NCBI GenBank assembly: GCA_937625935.1 | Contig: OW569363.1 | Span: 456,296-520,295 of the forward strand | Length of the DNA stretch: 64,000 nucleotides | Source of the DNA: Tetramitus jugosus | Lineage: Eukaryota; Heterolobosea; Eutetramitea; Acrasida; Vahlkampfiidae | Reading direction: 5' to 3' | Shown: one piece after another, positions 19,101-27,277 of the stretch | Numbering within the stretch: position 1 is the first letter of the stretch | How the letters are laid out: the number at the start of each line of letters is the position of its first letter | The notes under the pieces: model-generated | What the model saw: the letters and a program-made list of their open reading frames with translations, nothing else | Database searches by the model: none | Told to the model about the DNA's origin: nothing | Program-made: the position numbers and the translations under genes

Positions 19101-19933
19101 TGATGGTTGACGATCAACCTCTTTGTCTGAAAGAATTCAAAAGTGTATTTCCGAAATGCAGAATGGGACCAAGATCACATGAACTGCTATTGATAATGAT
19201 TTCGGCCATGAGGAACTGTCAATGTTCCTCCAATATCAAGACTGTAGATGAAACCGAACCAGTGCTCTACAAAGGAAAGGTGCAGGTAGAGAGCAGAAAG
19301 CATCTTCAATCGTTGCTCGATCAAGAGAGGATAATGAGAGTGGAGGCATGCGAACTATGGTGGTTACAGAAGCAGGCAAATAACAGTGGAGCCGACTTTG
19401 GTTTCCTGAAGTACCCTCATGTTGTCGATCGAAAGCTGGAATGGTTCCAAGCCCAGGTCCGTAGTGGCACATTACACACAGAAGAAGTGGTACATTACCT
19501 TTACAACACCACTGGGAAGCCCAAAAAGTGTGTGTGGTGTCAAATTGAGAATGAAAGTGTTCTTCACTGTCTTATTCGATGTCCCAGAGCGGTTAAATGT
19601 CGAAGATTACTTGCGATGACAGTAGGAGACGAGTTAAGGGAGTTAGGGGTGGCTCGACAAAGTCACATCGACATATGGTTTGACAACTTGCGGTTGATGG
19701 AAGGAAAATTGTCGCGAAGACCGATAAGAAAAACCAGCAAAGAATACCTGCAAGGAATGATGGGTATCGAAGTAGATGCCAACGAACAGATAAAAGATGG
19801 CTTGGTACTTAACGGAATGAAGAAGTCAATGGCTGCCAAGAAAGCAAATACATTTGTGAACAGTGTGAAGCGGAGGTGTCTTACGACCCTCCATCAACTG
19901 TTCACGTCAACCAAGGAGAAACAGAAGCAATGA
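16109..19933 (+). CDS. Retrotransposon ORF2: AP-type endonuclease and reverse transcriptase
   Basis: 1274 residues. Endonuclease (~1-225): LQEAS (~E35), GGDHNAV (~135), SRIDSVW (~190) and NSDH (~218) are the APE-fold metal and catalytic motifs. Reverse transcriptase: PAYKKGDVSNPENYRPI, motif A DISKAFDSVPHN (~613), motif B GTRQGDSLSP (~669), motif C YVDD (~711), and the C-terminal thumb. A CCHC knuckle, C-x2-C-x8-H-x4-C (CVWC at ~1141 to C1158), lies near the end, as in many LINE clades. No RNase H domain was seen. It overlaps ORF1 by 7 nt, so translation probably depends on re-initiation after the ORF1 stop. All key catalytic residues are intact. Confidence 0.95.
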   Translation: MLRVIWYNINGIKGKANDVVSLMENEEIDVLMLQEASGINDEWFQRLSRKLSRINCVLICDVPNSHLATIVRTKQVQTYGVLLSKERLQVIKVVTENTTVTLANHYGPHRKDLTHYKWLEETISMYSLTGKFALGGDHNAVTKETDRTARRLDSNSQLLVEALTNNNMLDANDALGVERFHTFYRKGSSSRIDSVWCNRAAMSVVDQVMMFTKNGVNSDHVPTMLLISQVNYATERSCREAYRFPSSQKDVRWVKYGQRIIEELEALSVQNERDTDKQCELITDTLLKHAQEFRIDYKERTWTHNRSVRRMLKQREALLEFLNRRAWNSQLEKICSNSDKYLPRYDRVLETLKHVGKVLQRARTKKTTQKFRKWEWESRTAEFKDPSKFFSAASAKKSCRVRLNRVSKDGLLHSDPHMVGEVAADYFEGAFRKEEANMSFLAMLEKNTDKHKIRECIKPFNTEEVANAIKWLRNRKCPGADRVQNEMIKLPRTKKRDFRWEFADILCTFFNNITRTGKFPKSWKECIIIPAYKKGDVSNPENYRPICLLSSISKLYTKLLNMRVAKAAEEGGIFSNVQGGGRRYRDIREKLSLIRGIIDHSNRHDRQLYLLLTDISKAFDSVPHNAIESVYKFFGFPIEIVKLVSSMVRDNYARVMTSSLSRRFHMGKGTRQGDSLSPTTYILVHQVVLLYVNQRMNGIKVMSQRLWNAAYVDDCNLFAESRGDMEKAAEAMSTVLGWLRMTMHPDKLELYVRKLDDESTHDITVGKKLVRAKNNKQGFRALGLYTNLRGSTNTQREQAWQKAQRVVVRLKLMRLTARQVSRVVNTCIHPVFTYASEFTDWPQGWLNKVNLLGRSLVKYGSKAMKIFPSELLSVESEMGLVGLKDIEETITTQTAWFVCAMINGKRDTEARKLFLDTLEDIKHNQTFQYENVYQSRNRLEAVKGSYHKWCASRLHKHHIRVVVNTQQQQCDECCLARYVPSSLLKTLFKAGITSREQLMVDDQPLCLKEFKSVFPKCRMGPRSHELLLIMISAMRNCQCSSNIKTVDETEPVLYKGKVQVESRKHLQSLLDQERIMRVEACELWWLQKQANNSGADFGFLKYPHVVDRKLEWFQAQVRSGTLHTEEVVHYLYNTTGKPKKCVWCQIENESVLHCLIRCPRAVKCRRLLAMTVGDELRELGVARQSHIDIWFDNLRLMEGKLSRRPIRKTSKEYLQGMMGIEVDANEQIKDGLVLNGMKKSMAAKKANTFVNSVKRRCLTTLHQLFTSTKEKQKQ

Positions 19934-20042
19934 CGCTCTACGAGCATCATTGGGAAATAATGTACAGATAACCAGGGCCAACGCTCTACGAGCGTTGGCT
20001 AATGCAAACGAAAGACAATAAAAAGCGCAACTGCAATAGTTG
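19931..20042 (+). other. Hairpin cluster in the retrotransposon 3' UTR
   Basis: Three small stem-loops lie between the ORF2 stop and the poly(A) tail. Hairpin 1 (19931-19949) pairs TGACGCTC with GAGCATCA around a TAC loop, has one mismatch, and includes the stop codon. Hairpin 2 (19978-19998) pairs CCAACGCTC with GAGCGTTGG perfectly around the same TAC triloop. Hairpin 3 (20028-20042) pairs CAACT with AGTTG around GCAAT. Such 3' stem-loops are the reverse-transcriptase recognition signal in several LINE clades, so that role is inferred here. Confidence 0.7.

Positions 20043-20046
<4 letters not shown>

Positions 20047-20075
<29 letters not shown>
20047..20075 (+). repeat. Poly(A) tail of the retrotransposon
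   Basis: A run of 29 A residues ends the element; the last A may belong to the right target-site duplication. It follows AATAAAAAG (20017-20025), which could act as the polyadenylation signal. Confidence 0.9.
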
Positions 20076-20076
<1 letters not shown>

Positions 20077-20084
20077 CCGGAGAC
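20075..20084 (+). repeat. Right target-site duplication of the retrotransposon
   Basis: AGCCGGAGAC, identical to 14677-14686. The sequence after it (TAAGGCAGTC onward) should be the original continuation of the tRNA upstream region and leads into the K+ channel gene. Confidence 0.85.
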
Positions 20085-20238
20085 TAAGGCAGTCACGTTG
20101 CCGTTGGTTGGGCCAATTTGCAGACGATCACTGTGAAAAACAACCAGTTTTCGTGATCCTTCTCAGACCTCGTCGAAACGCCGCGAATTTTGTTCCACGT
20201 CAAAGCGAAAACAAAAAACAAAAACCTCCCTTTGCAAA

Positions 20239-22527
20239 ATGATACGAAGAAAACAATCAGTCAATGACAAAGATCAGGAGTGTTACGTGCACGACGGAGA
20301 TGACGTGCGGTTGGACATTGTGGAACTACAGGATATGAACGTTGAAGACAACACAAACCAACCGATCGATCATAATTCTCCTTCGCCGACGACAACCGGA
20401 GAAAATTCTCAGCAACCACTACGGGAAATCGTTCCCGAACAAGAGTTCCCGAATTTGGTTCGACCATCCAACCGTCACGATGATCAAAAGCTTAGCAATG
20501 CAGCTACGACATTCAACAGTCGAAGAAAAAAGAGAGCTACACTGAGCGATATCGTGCACGAAATTTCCATCACACCCATTATTGAAGATGAGGCGCGTGA
20601 AATTACACCAACTCCGCCATCCGCCACAGTTGACCAACCCTCTCGATTCTCCCTCCAGTCATCGTCATCTTCATCCTCTTCCCCTTCACCTCTACCACCA
20701 TCACATCAACAACAAAAAAGACAGCAAAAACAACAAGATGGACAATTATCATCATCAGAGCTATGGTCATTGATTCAAAAAGCTTTTGTTGATTCCTTCT
20801 CTCGTTCATCATCCAATAACAATGAACGTATCAAGAACAACTCTGCTTCTACAAAAACAACCGTGTTTGACAAGGAAGAAACCATGGAACAAAGAACTGC
20901 TCCCAAGTGGATTCTCCTACTCAAGTCTATTTGGAATCGATTGGAAACTTCGAGAGATGTCATTCATTTGACATTGAGCGAGCCCAAGAGCTCTAAAACA
21001 GCTCAATTCATCTCCATTTTCATGCTCTCTCTCATTATCATGTCATCCATCTCGTTTTGTGTCTCCACATTGCCTCAATTCTATGGTGAAGATGAAAAAT
21101 TGTGGTTCTACTTGGAAACCATGTACATTTTTGTTTTTTCATTGGAGTTTTTGCTGAGGTTGATCACAACGAGGAATCCATTGCTGTTCTGTACTCGGAT
21201 TTTAAACATTTTGGATTTTGTGTCTCTGTTGCCCTATTTCTTGGAATTGATATTGAATCGATATGCTCCCTCACTTGGTCTTAATAACTCGTCTGGTCTT
21301 CGTCCTGATGACAGATCGAATAACGTGGATCTTCGTTTGTTGAGAATGGCTCGTCTCGTGCGTATTGTTCGCATTTTTAAAATCTCTCGACATGCAAAGC
21401 CCATTAGAGTCATGTTTCTAGCTCTAAAGGACAGTACGGATGTTCTCTATTTGGCTCTTGTGTTTATCTCTGTGACACTCATGGTATTTTCGTCGATCAT
21501 GTACTATTTGGAGAGAGGTCGATGGGATAGTGTTCATCGATTGTGGTATCGCTGTACATTGGACGATCCTGTCACTGGAGTCTGCATGACAGAGGAAGTT
21601 AGTCCCTATCAGAGTGTGTTTCATTCGTTCTGGTGGGGAATTACGACACTGACAACTGTAGGTTACGGTGATTCATATCCAGTGACTTCAAGTGGGAGAG
21701 TGGTGGCAGGTGTTACCATGTTGTTTGGTGTGTTAGTAATTGCACTTCCTTCTTCTATGCTCGGATCAAAATTCGAAATGAAATATCAAATGTTTCGCGA
21801 GAATGAACAAAAGAAGAAGATGATACAAAAAGAACAGAAGAAGCAGAGAAAGTTGGAGAAGAAGAGATCAAAGGAATTGACAGCCGCAGCTGCTTCGACT
21901 TCTTCAACTGATATTGAATCACCTTCGAACAGATCCCATGTGTTTCTTAGCAAGCTCAAGAAATCTGTGGCCAGTGGTCAGCTTCAGAAACAAATGCAAC
22001 AACAACAGCAGCTGCAAACCTATGTTCCCCCTCCAATTCTGAAACAGGCTGTGCAAAGCAATCGGAATGACTTCAATGACAGCTTTGCACCTGACCAGAT
22101 GAACACAAATAATGAAACTGAGGTGACACCTACGATCAAATATGATCCATCTATATCCCCTGTACTATCACCTCTCACCGCTTCTTTGATCAGCGACAAT
22201 CGTTCATCAGAAGAATTCAATCGGTCTAAACCTGGTCCACTGGCTGTGAAGCCTTCCAGCCATGGAAAAACCATTCAGTGGCAACAACAAGTTATATGTC
22301 GATTATTGATCGTAGATTGTGAAACAGGCCAAGAACAAGTCAAAAAAATTACTGTCTCACCTGCCGACCAAGTCCTGGAACAATACGTCAAAAGTCAGCT
22401 CCAGGAGTGTGGGAATTCAACCTACCAACGCCTAACATCGGCCGGCTACGAGCTCTCTGATGTCAACCTAACCATCGGAGAGTACTCCGACGCAAAGAAC
22501 CAGCTCTTTCTAGAAATCTACAAGTAA
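20239..22527 (+). CDS. Voltage-gated potassium channel (six-transmembrane Kv type)
   Basis: 762 residues, no intron. A ~225-residue low-complexity cytosolic N-terminus (Gln/Ser/Pro-rich, no recognisable T1 domain) precedes S1 (~254-281), S2 (~286-310), S3 (~318-341), an S4 sensor RLLRMARLVRIVRIFK (~365-388) with Arg at every third position, S5 (~401-425), the pore WGITTLTTVGYGDSYP with selectivity filter TVGYGD at 473-478, and S6 (~485-509). A basic coiled-coil segment (EQKKKMIQKEQKKQRKLEKK) follows S6. The last ~80 residues form a compact domain of unknown type (VICRLLIVDCETG onward). The filter predicts K+ selectivity in the plasma membrane; tetramerisation may use the post-S6 coil since T1 is missing. 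Confidence 0.93.
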   Translation: MIRRKQSVNDKDQECYVHDGDDVRLDIVELQDMNVEDNTNQPIDHNSPSPTTTGENSQQPLREIVPEQEFPNLVRPSNRHDDQKLSNAATTFNSRRKKRATLSDIVHEISITPIIEDEAREITPTPPSATVDQPSRFSLQSSSSSSSSPSPLPPSHQQQKRQQKQQDGQLSSSELWSLIQKAFVDSFSRSSSNNNERIKNNSASTKTTVFDKEETMEQRTAPKWILLLKSIWNRLETSRDVIHLTLSEPKSSKTAQFISIFMLSLIIMSSISFCVSTLPQFYGEDEKLWFYLETMYIFVFSLEFLLRLITTRNPLLFCTRILNILDFVSLLPYFLELILNRYAPSLGLNNSSGLRPDDRSNNVDLRLLRMARLVRIVRIFKISRHAKPIRVMFLALKDSTDVLYLALVFISVTLMVFSSIMYYLERGRWDSVHRLWYRCTLDDPVTGVCMTEEVSPYQSVFHSFWWGITTLTTVGYGDSYPVTSSGRVVAGVTMLFGVLVIALPSSMLGSKFEMKYQMFRENEQKKKMIQKEQKKQRKLEKKRSKELTAAAASTSSTDIESPSNRSHVFLSKLKKSVASGQLQKQMQQQQQLQTYVPPPILKQAVQSNRNDFNDSFAPDQMNTNNETEVTPTIKYDPSISPVLSPLTASLISDNRSSEEFNRSKPGPLAVKPSSHGKTIQWQQQVICRLLIVDCETGQEQVKKITVSPADQVLEQYVKSQLQECGNSTYQRLTSAGYELSDVNLTIGEYSDAKNQLFLEIYK

Positions 22528-22739
22528 TTCCGATTCTTTCAACGACCCACTTTCCCATATAAAAAAATTGTAAACTAGTGTCAGATGTCAGATGTGGAGT
22601 AAATTTTACCACTCCCAAACTAACTAAAAAGTTCCTTCTGCTGGCCTGTTTGATTCAATTCGACACACTCCCGAACGAAAAAAGACAAGAGAGATAAACG
22701 CACATTCAACAGCAACAAACAAACAAACAAACAAAAACA

Positions 22740-24271
22740 ATGGGTCAATGTTTTTCAGGAGGAACAGGAGGTCCTAACGACGAAAAAGAAAAGAATCGAC
22801 GTGCAGACAATGATATCAAGAGACGAAAGGAGGAACTTTCAAAGGAATTAAAGTTGCTTTTGCTGGGTTCTGGAGAATCAGGAAAGAGCACCATTTTCAA
22901 GGTACGTACGCCCTAGCTGGCCATTTATTCATCTTTTGGCCTACAGGGGACAACACACCATTTTTTTGGTTGTTGCACCCCCCTGCCTAGGTGATTTTTT
23001 TTTGAGCTCCTGTCCTGACACCCATTTCTGCTCTCTCTGTCTCATGGACCAACAACAACAACAACAACAATGAAAATGAACGATAAATAACAAACGGCAA
23101 CAACAAAAATAATCATTATCATCATCATTGTACTTGTAACAACAACAACAACAACAATCATAATCGATTGTTATCTATTTTTTTCATATATATGTTTAGC
23201 AAGTCAAAATTTTGTACAATGAGGGATACACAAACGAAGATGTCCTATTGTACAAGGCAAGCATCTACGCAAACATTATTACGACAATCAAGGCTTTGGC
23301 ACAATCGTGCATCAATGATGGAATAAAGTTCCAAGATCCTGCAAACGAAGAGAGAGCAAGAGCGCTCATTGAGTCCACTGACAATGAGAATTCTCTCTTG
23401 TTGAACGCTGATAAAAAGTATGATGAAAAGATGAGTTTGGACACGGAGGCACTCTGGGCAGATGAGAGTGTGAAGAAACAGTTTGAGAAGAGATATGAGT
23501 TCCATGTGTTTGATGGAGCACCATACTTTTTCCAGAATTTGCAAAGATTGAAGCCGCCACACTATGTGCCAACCAATGAAGATATTTTGTACTGTCGAAG
23601 AAAGACGACTGGTATCGTGGAAGTCAAGTTTGAACACGAAGGTTATGTGTATAAGCTCTGTGACGTCGGAGGGTATGTGTCTTTATTGTTTTTTGAGCTT
23701 TTCTTGCTATTTTTCTGTAAACGACGCGCCCCATTTTTTGGCGCTCTTTTTTCATCGTCTCTGCTTTGATTACAACACTGAAAGCTAACACACTGAGAAT
23801 TGTCGTAACTACCACAGACAAAGAAACGAAAGAAGAAAATGGGTCAATTGCTTCGAAGGAGTCAGTGCTGTCCTCTTTGTCTCCTCTCTCAGTGACTATG
23901 ATCAAAAGTGTTATGAAGATGACGTGACAAACCGTATGAGTGAATCACTAGAGCTTTTTGAGCAAACCATCAATGGACAAATCTTTAGAGACACATTGAT
24001 TATCCTCTTCTTGAACAAGACTGACGTCTTCAAACAAAAGATTGCCACAAAAGACCTCGAAGTGTGCTTCCCAGAGTACGACGGAGGTTGTGACTTTGAT
24101 AACGCTTGTCGTTTCATTGAACAAAAGTTTTTGGATTTGAACAAGTTTGATCCAGATCGCTTAGTGACACATTTCACATGTGCCACGCAAGTGGATAGTG
24201 TGAGGAGTGTGATGGATGATGTGAAACGTGTGGTTTCAAATCACAATGCCAACAGGAATCAAGCTCTATAA
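22740..24271 (+). CDS. Heterotrimeric G protein alpha subunit
   Basis: Three exons: 22740-22901, 23200-23672 and 23818-24271, giving 362 residues. Introns 22902-23199 (298 nt, donor GTACGT, acceptor TTTAG) and 23673-23817 (145 nt, donor GTATGT, acceptor ACAG) keep the frame. All G boxes are seen: G1 GSGESGKST, switch I RRKTTGIVEVKF (the Arg and Thr are present), G3 DVGGQRNERRKW, which is split by intron 2, G4 FLNKTDVF, and G5 TCATQVD. The N-terminus MGQCFS carries Gly2 and Cys4, typical of dual myristoylation/palmitoylation. The C-terminus NRNQAL has no pertussis-toxin cysteine. The protein would couple 7TM receptors to effectors at the plasma membrane. Intron 1 contains CAA microsatellites. 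Confidence 0.95.
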
Positions 24272-24791
24272 TAGAATTTTTGTTGTCAAACATTTCGCGC
24301 CACAGTGAAGTAATCTGCATGATTACGCACCTCTCACTGTGTTTTAGTGTTGTTTGTTGCAGCAGCAACATGAAAATGACACGTGTGATGGCTGTGCATG
24401 ATCTAGGTCATTCACCAATACCCAAAGGCATATCATGCACAGCCATGGCATATCCACACATGCCACGACACATATTGACCAATATGCTTTTATACTTACG
24501 AAACCTAACCTATTTTCCCCCAACGACTCCCATTCTTCCACTCATCAGATAAACTAACATGCTCCACTGGGTGCTGTTTGGAGCTTTTTTGCTTACAATA
24601 AACACTCGTGTGTTCCATTAACTCAAAAGTTTAGTCCCATTAGAAATACATTGCTTCTCCTTCACTCTTGCCTCAGATTTGGAAAGGAATTTCTAGCTGG
24701 CATCTGAGCCAGATTACCAGAAATTGGCGTTCCGTAGACGTCAACGACAGAGACTTCAAAAACCCCGATGACATAAAAAAACGAACACAGA
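24272..24791 (+). ncRNA. Structured intergenic/3' UTR region with nested inverted repeats (candidate RNA)
   Basis: 520 bp between the G-alpha stop and the PTAR1 start with no convincing protein gene. Stem 1 (24301-24341): CACAGTGA pairs with TCACTGTG, enclosing a second stem TAATC/GATTA with a TGCAT loop. Stem 2: ATGGCTGTGCATGAT (24388-24402) pairs perfectly over 15 bp with ATCATGCACAGCCAT (24432-24446), with a 29-nt loop. Stem 3: CATATT/AATATG around GACC, near 24475-24490. A minor stem CTGGC/GCCAG lies at 24697-24712. Whether this is a 3' UTR structure or an independent RNA cannot be told. No snRNA or snoRNA signature was recognised. Confidence 0.35.
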
Positions 24792-26767
24792 ATGAATCAA
24801 GAAAAGCTCATCACGTTTGATCACTTGGGTGATGCACTGTATCACACCATTCTGTACGTGTTCAACGAATTGGACCCAAACGTTCAAGAATTAGGTCTCT
24901 TGTTGTTGCCTGAACCCACATGGCTCTCCGATAATCAAGATCAAGAACATCATGATACTCGAGATGATGTTGATGTTGATGATAATGATCAGCAATCATC
25001 TTCATCACATCGACGACAATATCATGTAAATCAACTGGTTCAAACAACAATTGCACCTGCTTTGCAACTTGAGCGTAGTGCATTCCCTGTGGCGCCAATT
25101 GTCATACAGGATCATAAGCTAGGATTGGCCTATTGGTGTCTGTCTGCTCTGTTCAAATCTGCTCATTCCAAATTTGTTTCCCTGTTGGACAAGTACCCAG
25201 AAAAAAAGAGTAGTAGTGGTAGTAGTGGTGGTGATTGTGATTCCATGTGCCATGAAGATCAAGAGCTCTTTTTGGAGTGCACGCGTTGCATGTTGCTCAT
25301 TAATGCAGATTGCTATACGGCATGGCATCGAAGAAAGAAGATTTTGATGAGTCGGATGAAAAGTGATGTGAGTGGTAGTGATGATGAGCTTTCTGAGGAT
25401 AATCGTGTGAGATTCAACGCAATGCTATCACAGGAGCTTCAATTTTTGAATTTATTGGGCACAAAGCATCCAAAGAGTGGTGAGTCATGGCATCACAGAT
25501 GGTGGATCATCAAGCAGAGAATCGCAATGGAAGTGGCTGCAAGAGTGAATAATAACTTTGAAAAAGACAGTTCCTTGTTTCAATTGTTGGACAATGAAAT
25601 GAAGGTTGCGGAGCGCATGGCTGTTTTGTACCCGAGAAACTATTATTCTTGGACTCATCGACAATTGATACTCAAGGAACTGGTAAGGCTTGATTCATCG
25701 CTGCTGTTGCCCATGATAGAATCGGAATGGAAGAGATTAGAAGCATGGACCAGGAGAAACATTAGTGATCACTCTGGATTTCATCATGTCATACTGTTGT
25801 TGCAATTGTCGTACAGTGACATGATACGATTGAAAGAGGAGCAAACAGAGGACATGTTCTTGGGTCGATATGTTGCCATGATTCGTCTCGTTGTGCAACA
25901 GTTGCACTATTGTCAATTTATGATTACGTTCTATCCTGGGCATGAGAGCTTGTGGATCCACAGGCGATTACTGTGGAAGTTTTGGATTCAATTGTTGAAC
26001 ACGGAGCGAGTCAGAAGTATGGATGAGTCCAATACTGGTTTATTGTGTTCATTCTACGGCAAGAATCTGTGCGAGAACAATCACCGTCATGATGACAAAT
26101 CAAGCCAATCGATATCGTTCCTTCAATTCATTGAGTATATTACCGATCAATGTGCGCGTGAATATGAACGATCTGGTCAATCCGTTGACGATGGTATGTA
26201 CATATTCGCTATTATTCAAAAGTGAGAGTAGGAAGCAGAAACTAACCCACACATCAATGATTCTCCAATTTAACGTTGTCCACACTAGATTCTTCCAACA
26301 CCACTGTGCAACAATCTGACCACTTGTATGCCATACCAACTCTTCGAAATGAACTCTTCTTCGCAGAGATGCGTATTGCGGACACTGAGGTCACAGATTT
26401 CGTGAAACAAAGGAAATTGGCACTGTCGTATCAGGTGTTTGTTCTGGACACAGCCTCTGCTTTTATTCCAGCTTTTGCCATTTTTACGAACGAGAATCTG
26501 ATAAGTCCACTTGAATCTGTGCTCGCGTTGGATGTTTTACCACCGTTGAGTGACCCACAGTCCGCTGTGTCTTCATCACTGTCCGACATGAAGCTGGTGC
26601 TACTTCAAGAGTACTGCTCAAAGGAAAAGCAGGTTCTACAAGAGTTGGAGCGAGTGGAGGTATCTGGTGTACATCGCAACTTGTGGCGAGCACTTTTCAA
26701 CGCTTTCACAGTCCGGAGCGATGCCACGCTTCTTCGCGAAGAAAAACATGAATCTAATGAGATTTGA
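24792..26767 (+). CDS. PTAR1: PTAR1-like prenyltransferase alpha-subunit repeat protein
   Basis: Two exons, 24792-26193 and 26289-26767; the 95-nt intron has donor GTATGT and acceptor ACTAG. 626 residues. PPTA-type repeats are spread along it: INADCYTAWHRRKKIL, HPKSGESWHHRWWIIKQRI, YPRNYYSWTHRQLILKEL, NISDHSGFHHVILLL and YPGHESLWIHRRLLWKFWI. The opening (LGDALYHTILYVFNELDPN) and a separate Leu-rich helix before the repeats resemble PTAR1 rather than farnesyl/geranylgeranyl-transferase alpha. In animals PTAR1 pairs with RabGGTase beta (GGTase-III) to geranylgeranylate the Golgi SNARE Ykt6. Low-complexity Asp/Ser/Gly inserts are present. The C-terminal part in exon 2 is less conserved. Confidence 0.85.
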
Positions 26768-27277
26768 TCAGGTTCCAACCAAGGAAGATGGCGCTGGGAC
26801 ACTAAGTTTAGACTGCGGCGACTTCTATGAACAGCAGCTTCCCATACATGGACGACCTCTTGCCATATTGGTTCTGCTCAGCCGAAATCAGTTGATCTAT
26901 TCTTCGATCTATTATTTCAGCGAATTGCTGCTAACTTCCGAATGTGAAGTTGGTCGATGCGTTGGGAACCTTGGCCCATCACACGAAAAATAACTGGTCA
27001 GATTTCGTTTGTCGTTTGAGCAACAAGAATTATCATCGAATACATTAGACATACGTGAACCGTGAACAATACGTTTTCACGATCATCTCAACAATTGTCT
27101 AGTCAAACAACACTCATTCACAACTCCTTTACCGGGCAACTCACTTTCCGAGCAGTAGTTGTCAACAATAAAACCGCAACAACATACGAAAACAAGTTAC
27201 AACGTCGCGTTCACACAACACCATAGTAACACCAATTTTTTTCCAACAGTTCCATATATTTTGTTGTTGTGAGAAAT
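26768..27277 (+). promoter_or_regulatory. Intergenic region upstream of the Cache adenylyl cyclase
   Basis: 510 bp with no supported gene; open frames here overlap the end of PTAR1 out of frame and lack coding character. It presumably holds the PTAR1 3' UTR and the cyclase promoter and leader. No strong repeat or motif was seen. Confidence 0.35.

Larger units (their letters stand above)
14687..20074 (+). mobile_element. Non-LTR (LINE-like) retrotransposon inserted just upstream of tRNA-Val
   Basis: About 5.4 kb with two intact open frames, an A-run at each end (14691-14721 and 20047-20075) and flanking target-site duplications. ORF2 encodes an AP-type endonuclease and a reverse transcriptase with the YVDD motif, which defines a non-LTR element copied by target-primed reverse transcription. 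No stop or frame disruption is seen in either ORF, so the copy may be young and competent. It is divergent from the tRNA gene, and the insertion point is about 40-54 bp upstream of the tRNA 5' end. This is reminiscent of the Dictyostelium TRE5 elements, which insert at a similar distance from tRNA genes. The 5' end is odd: only GC separates the 31-A run from the ORF1 ATG. Confidence 0.93.

Noticed and set aside
23040-23165. CAA microsatellites in G-alpha intron 1 as a functional element
   Set aside because: Such runs are common across this window's low-complexity sequence and show no other signal.
24280-24552. 90-codon open frame after G-alpha
   Set aside because: It overlaps the inverted repeats and has no coding character or motif.
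26667-26993. 108-codon open frame overlapping the end of PTAR1
   Set aside because: Out of frame with PTAR1 and without recognisable domains; probably a shadow.
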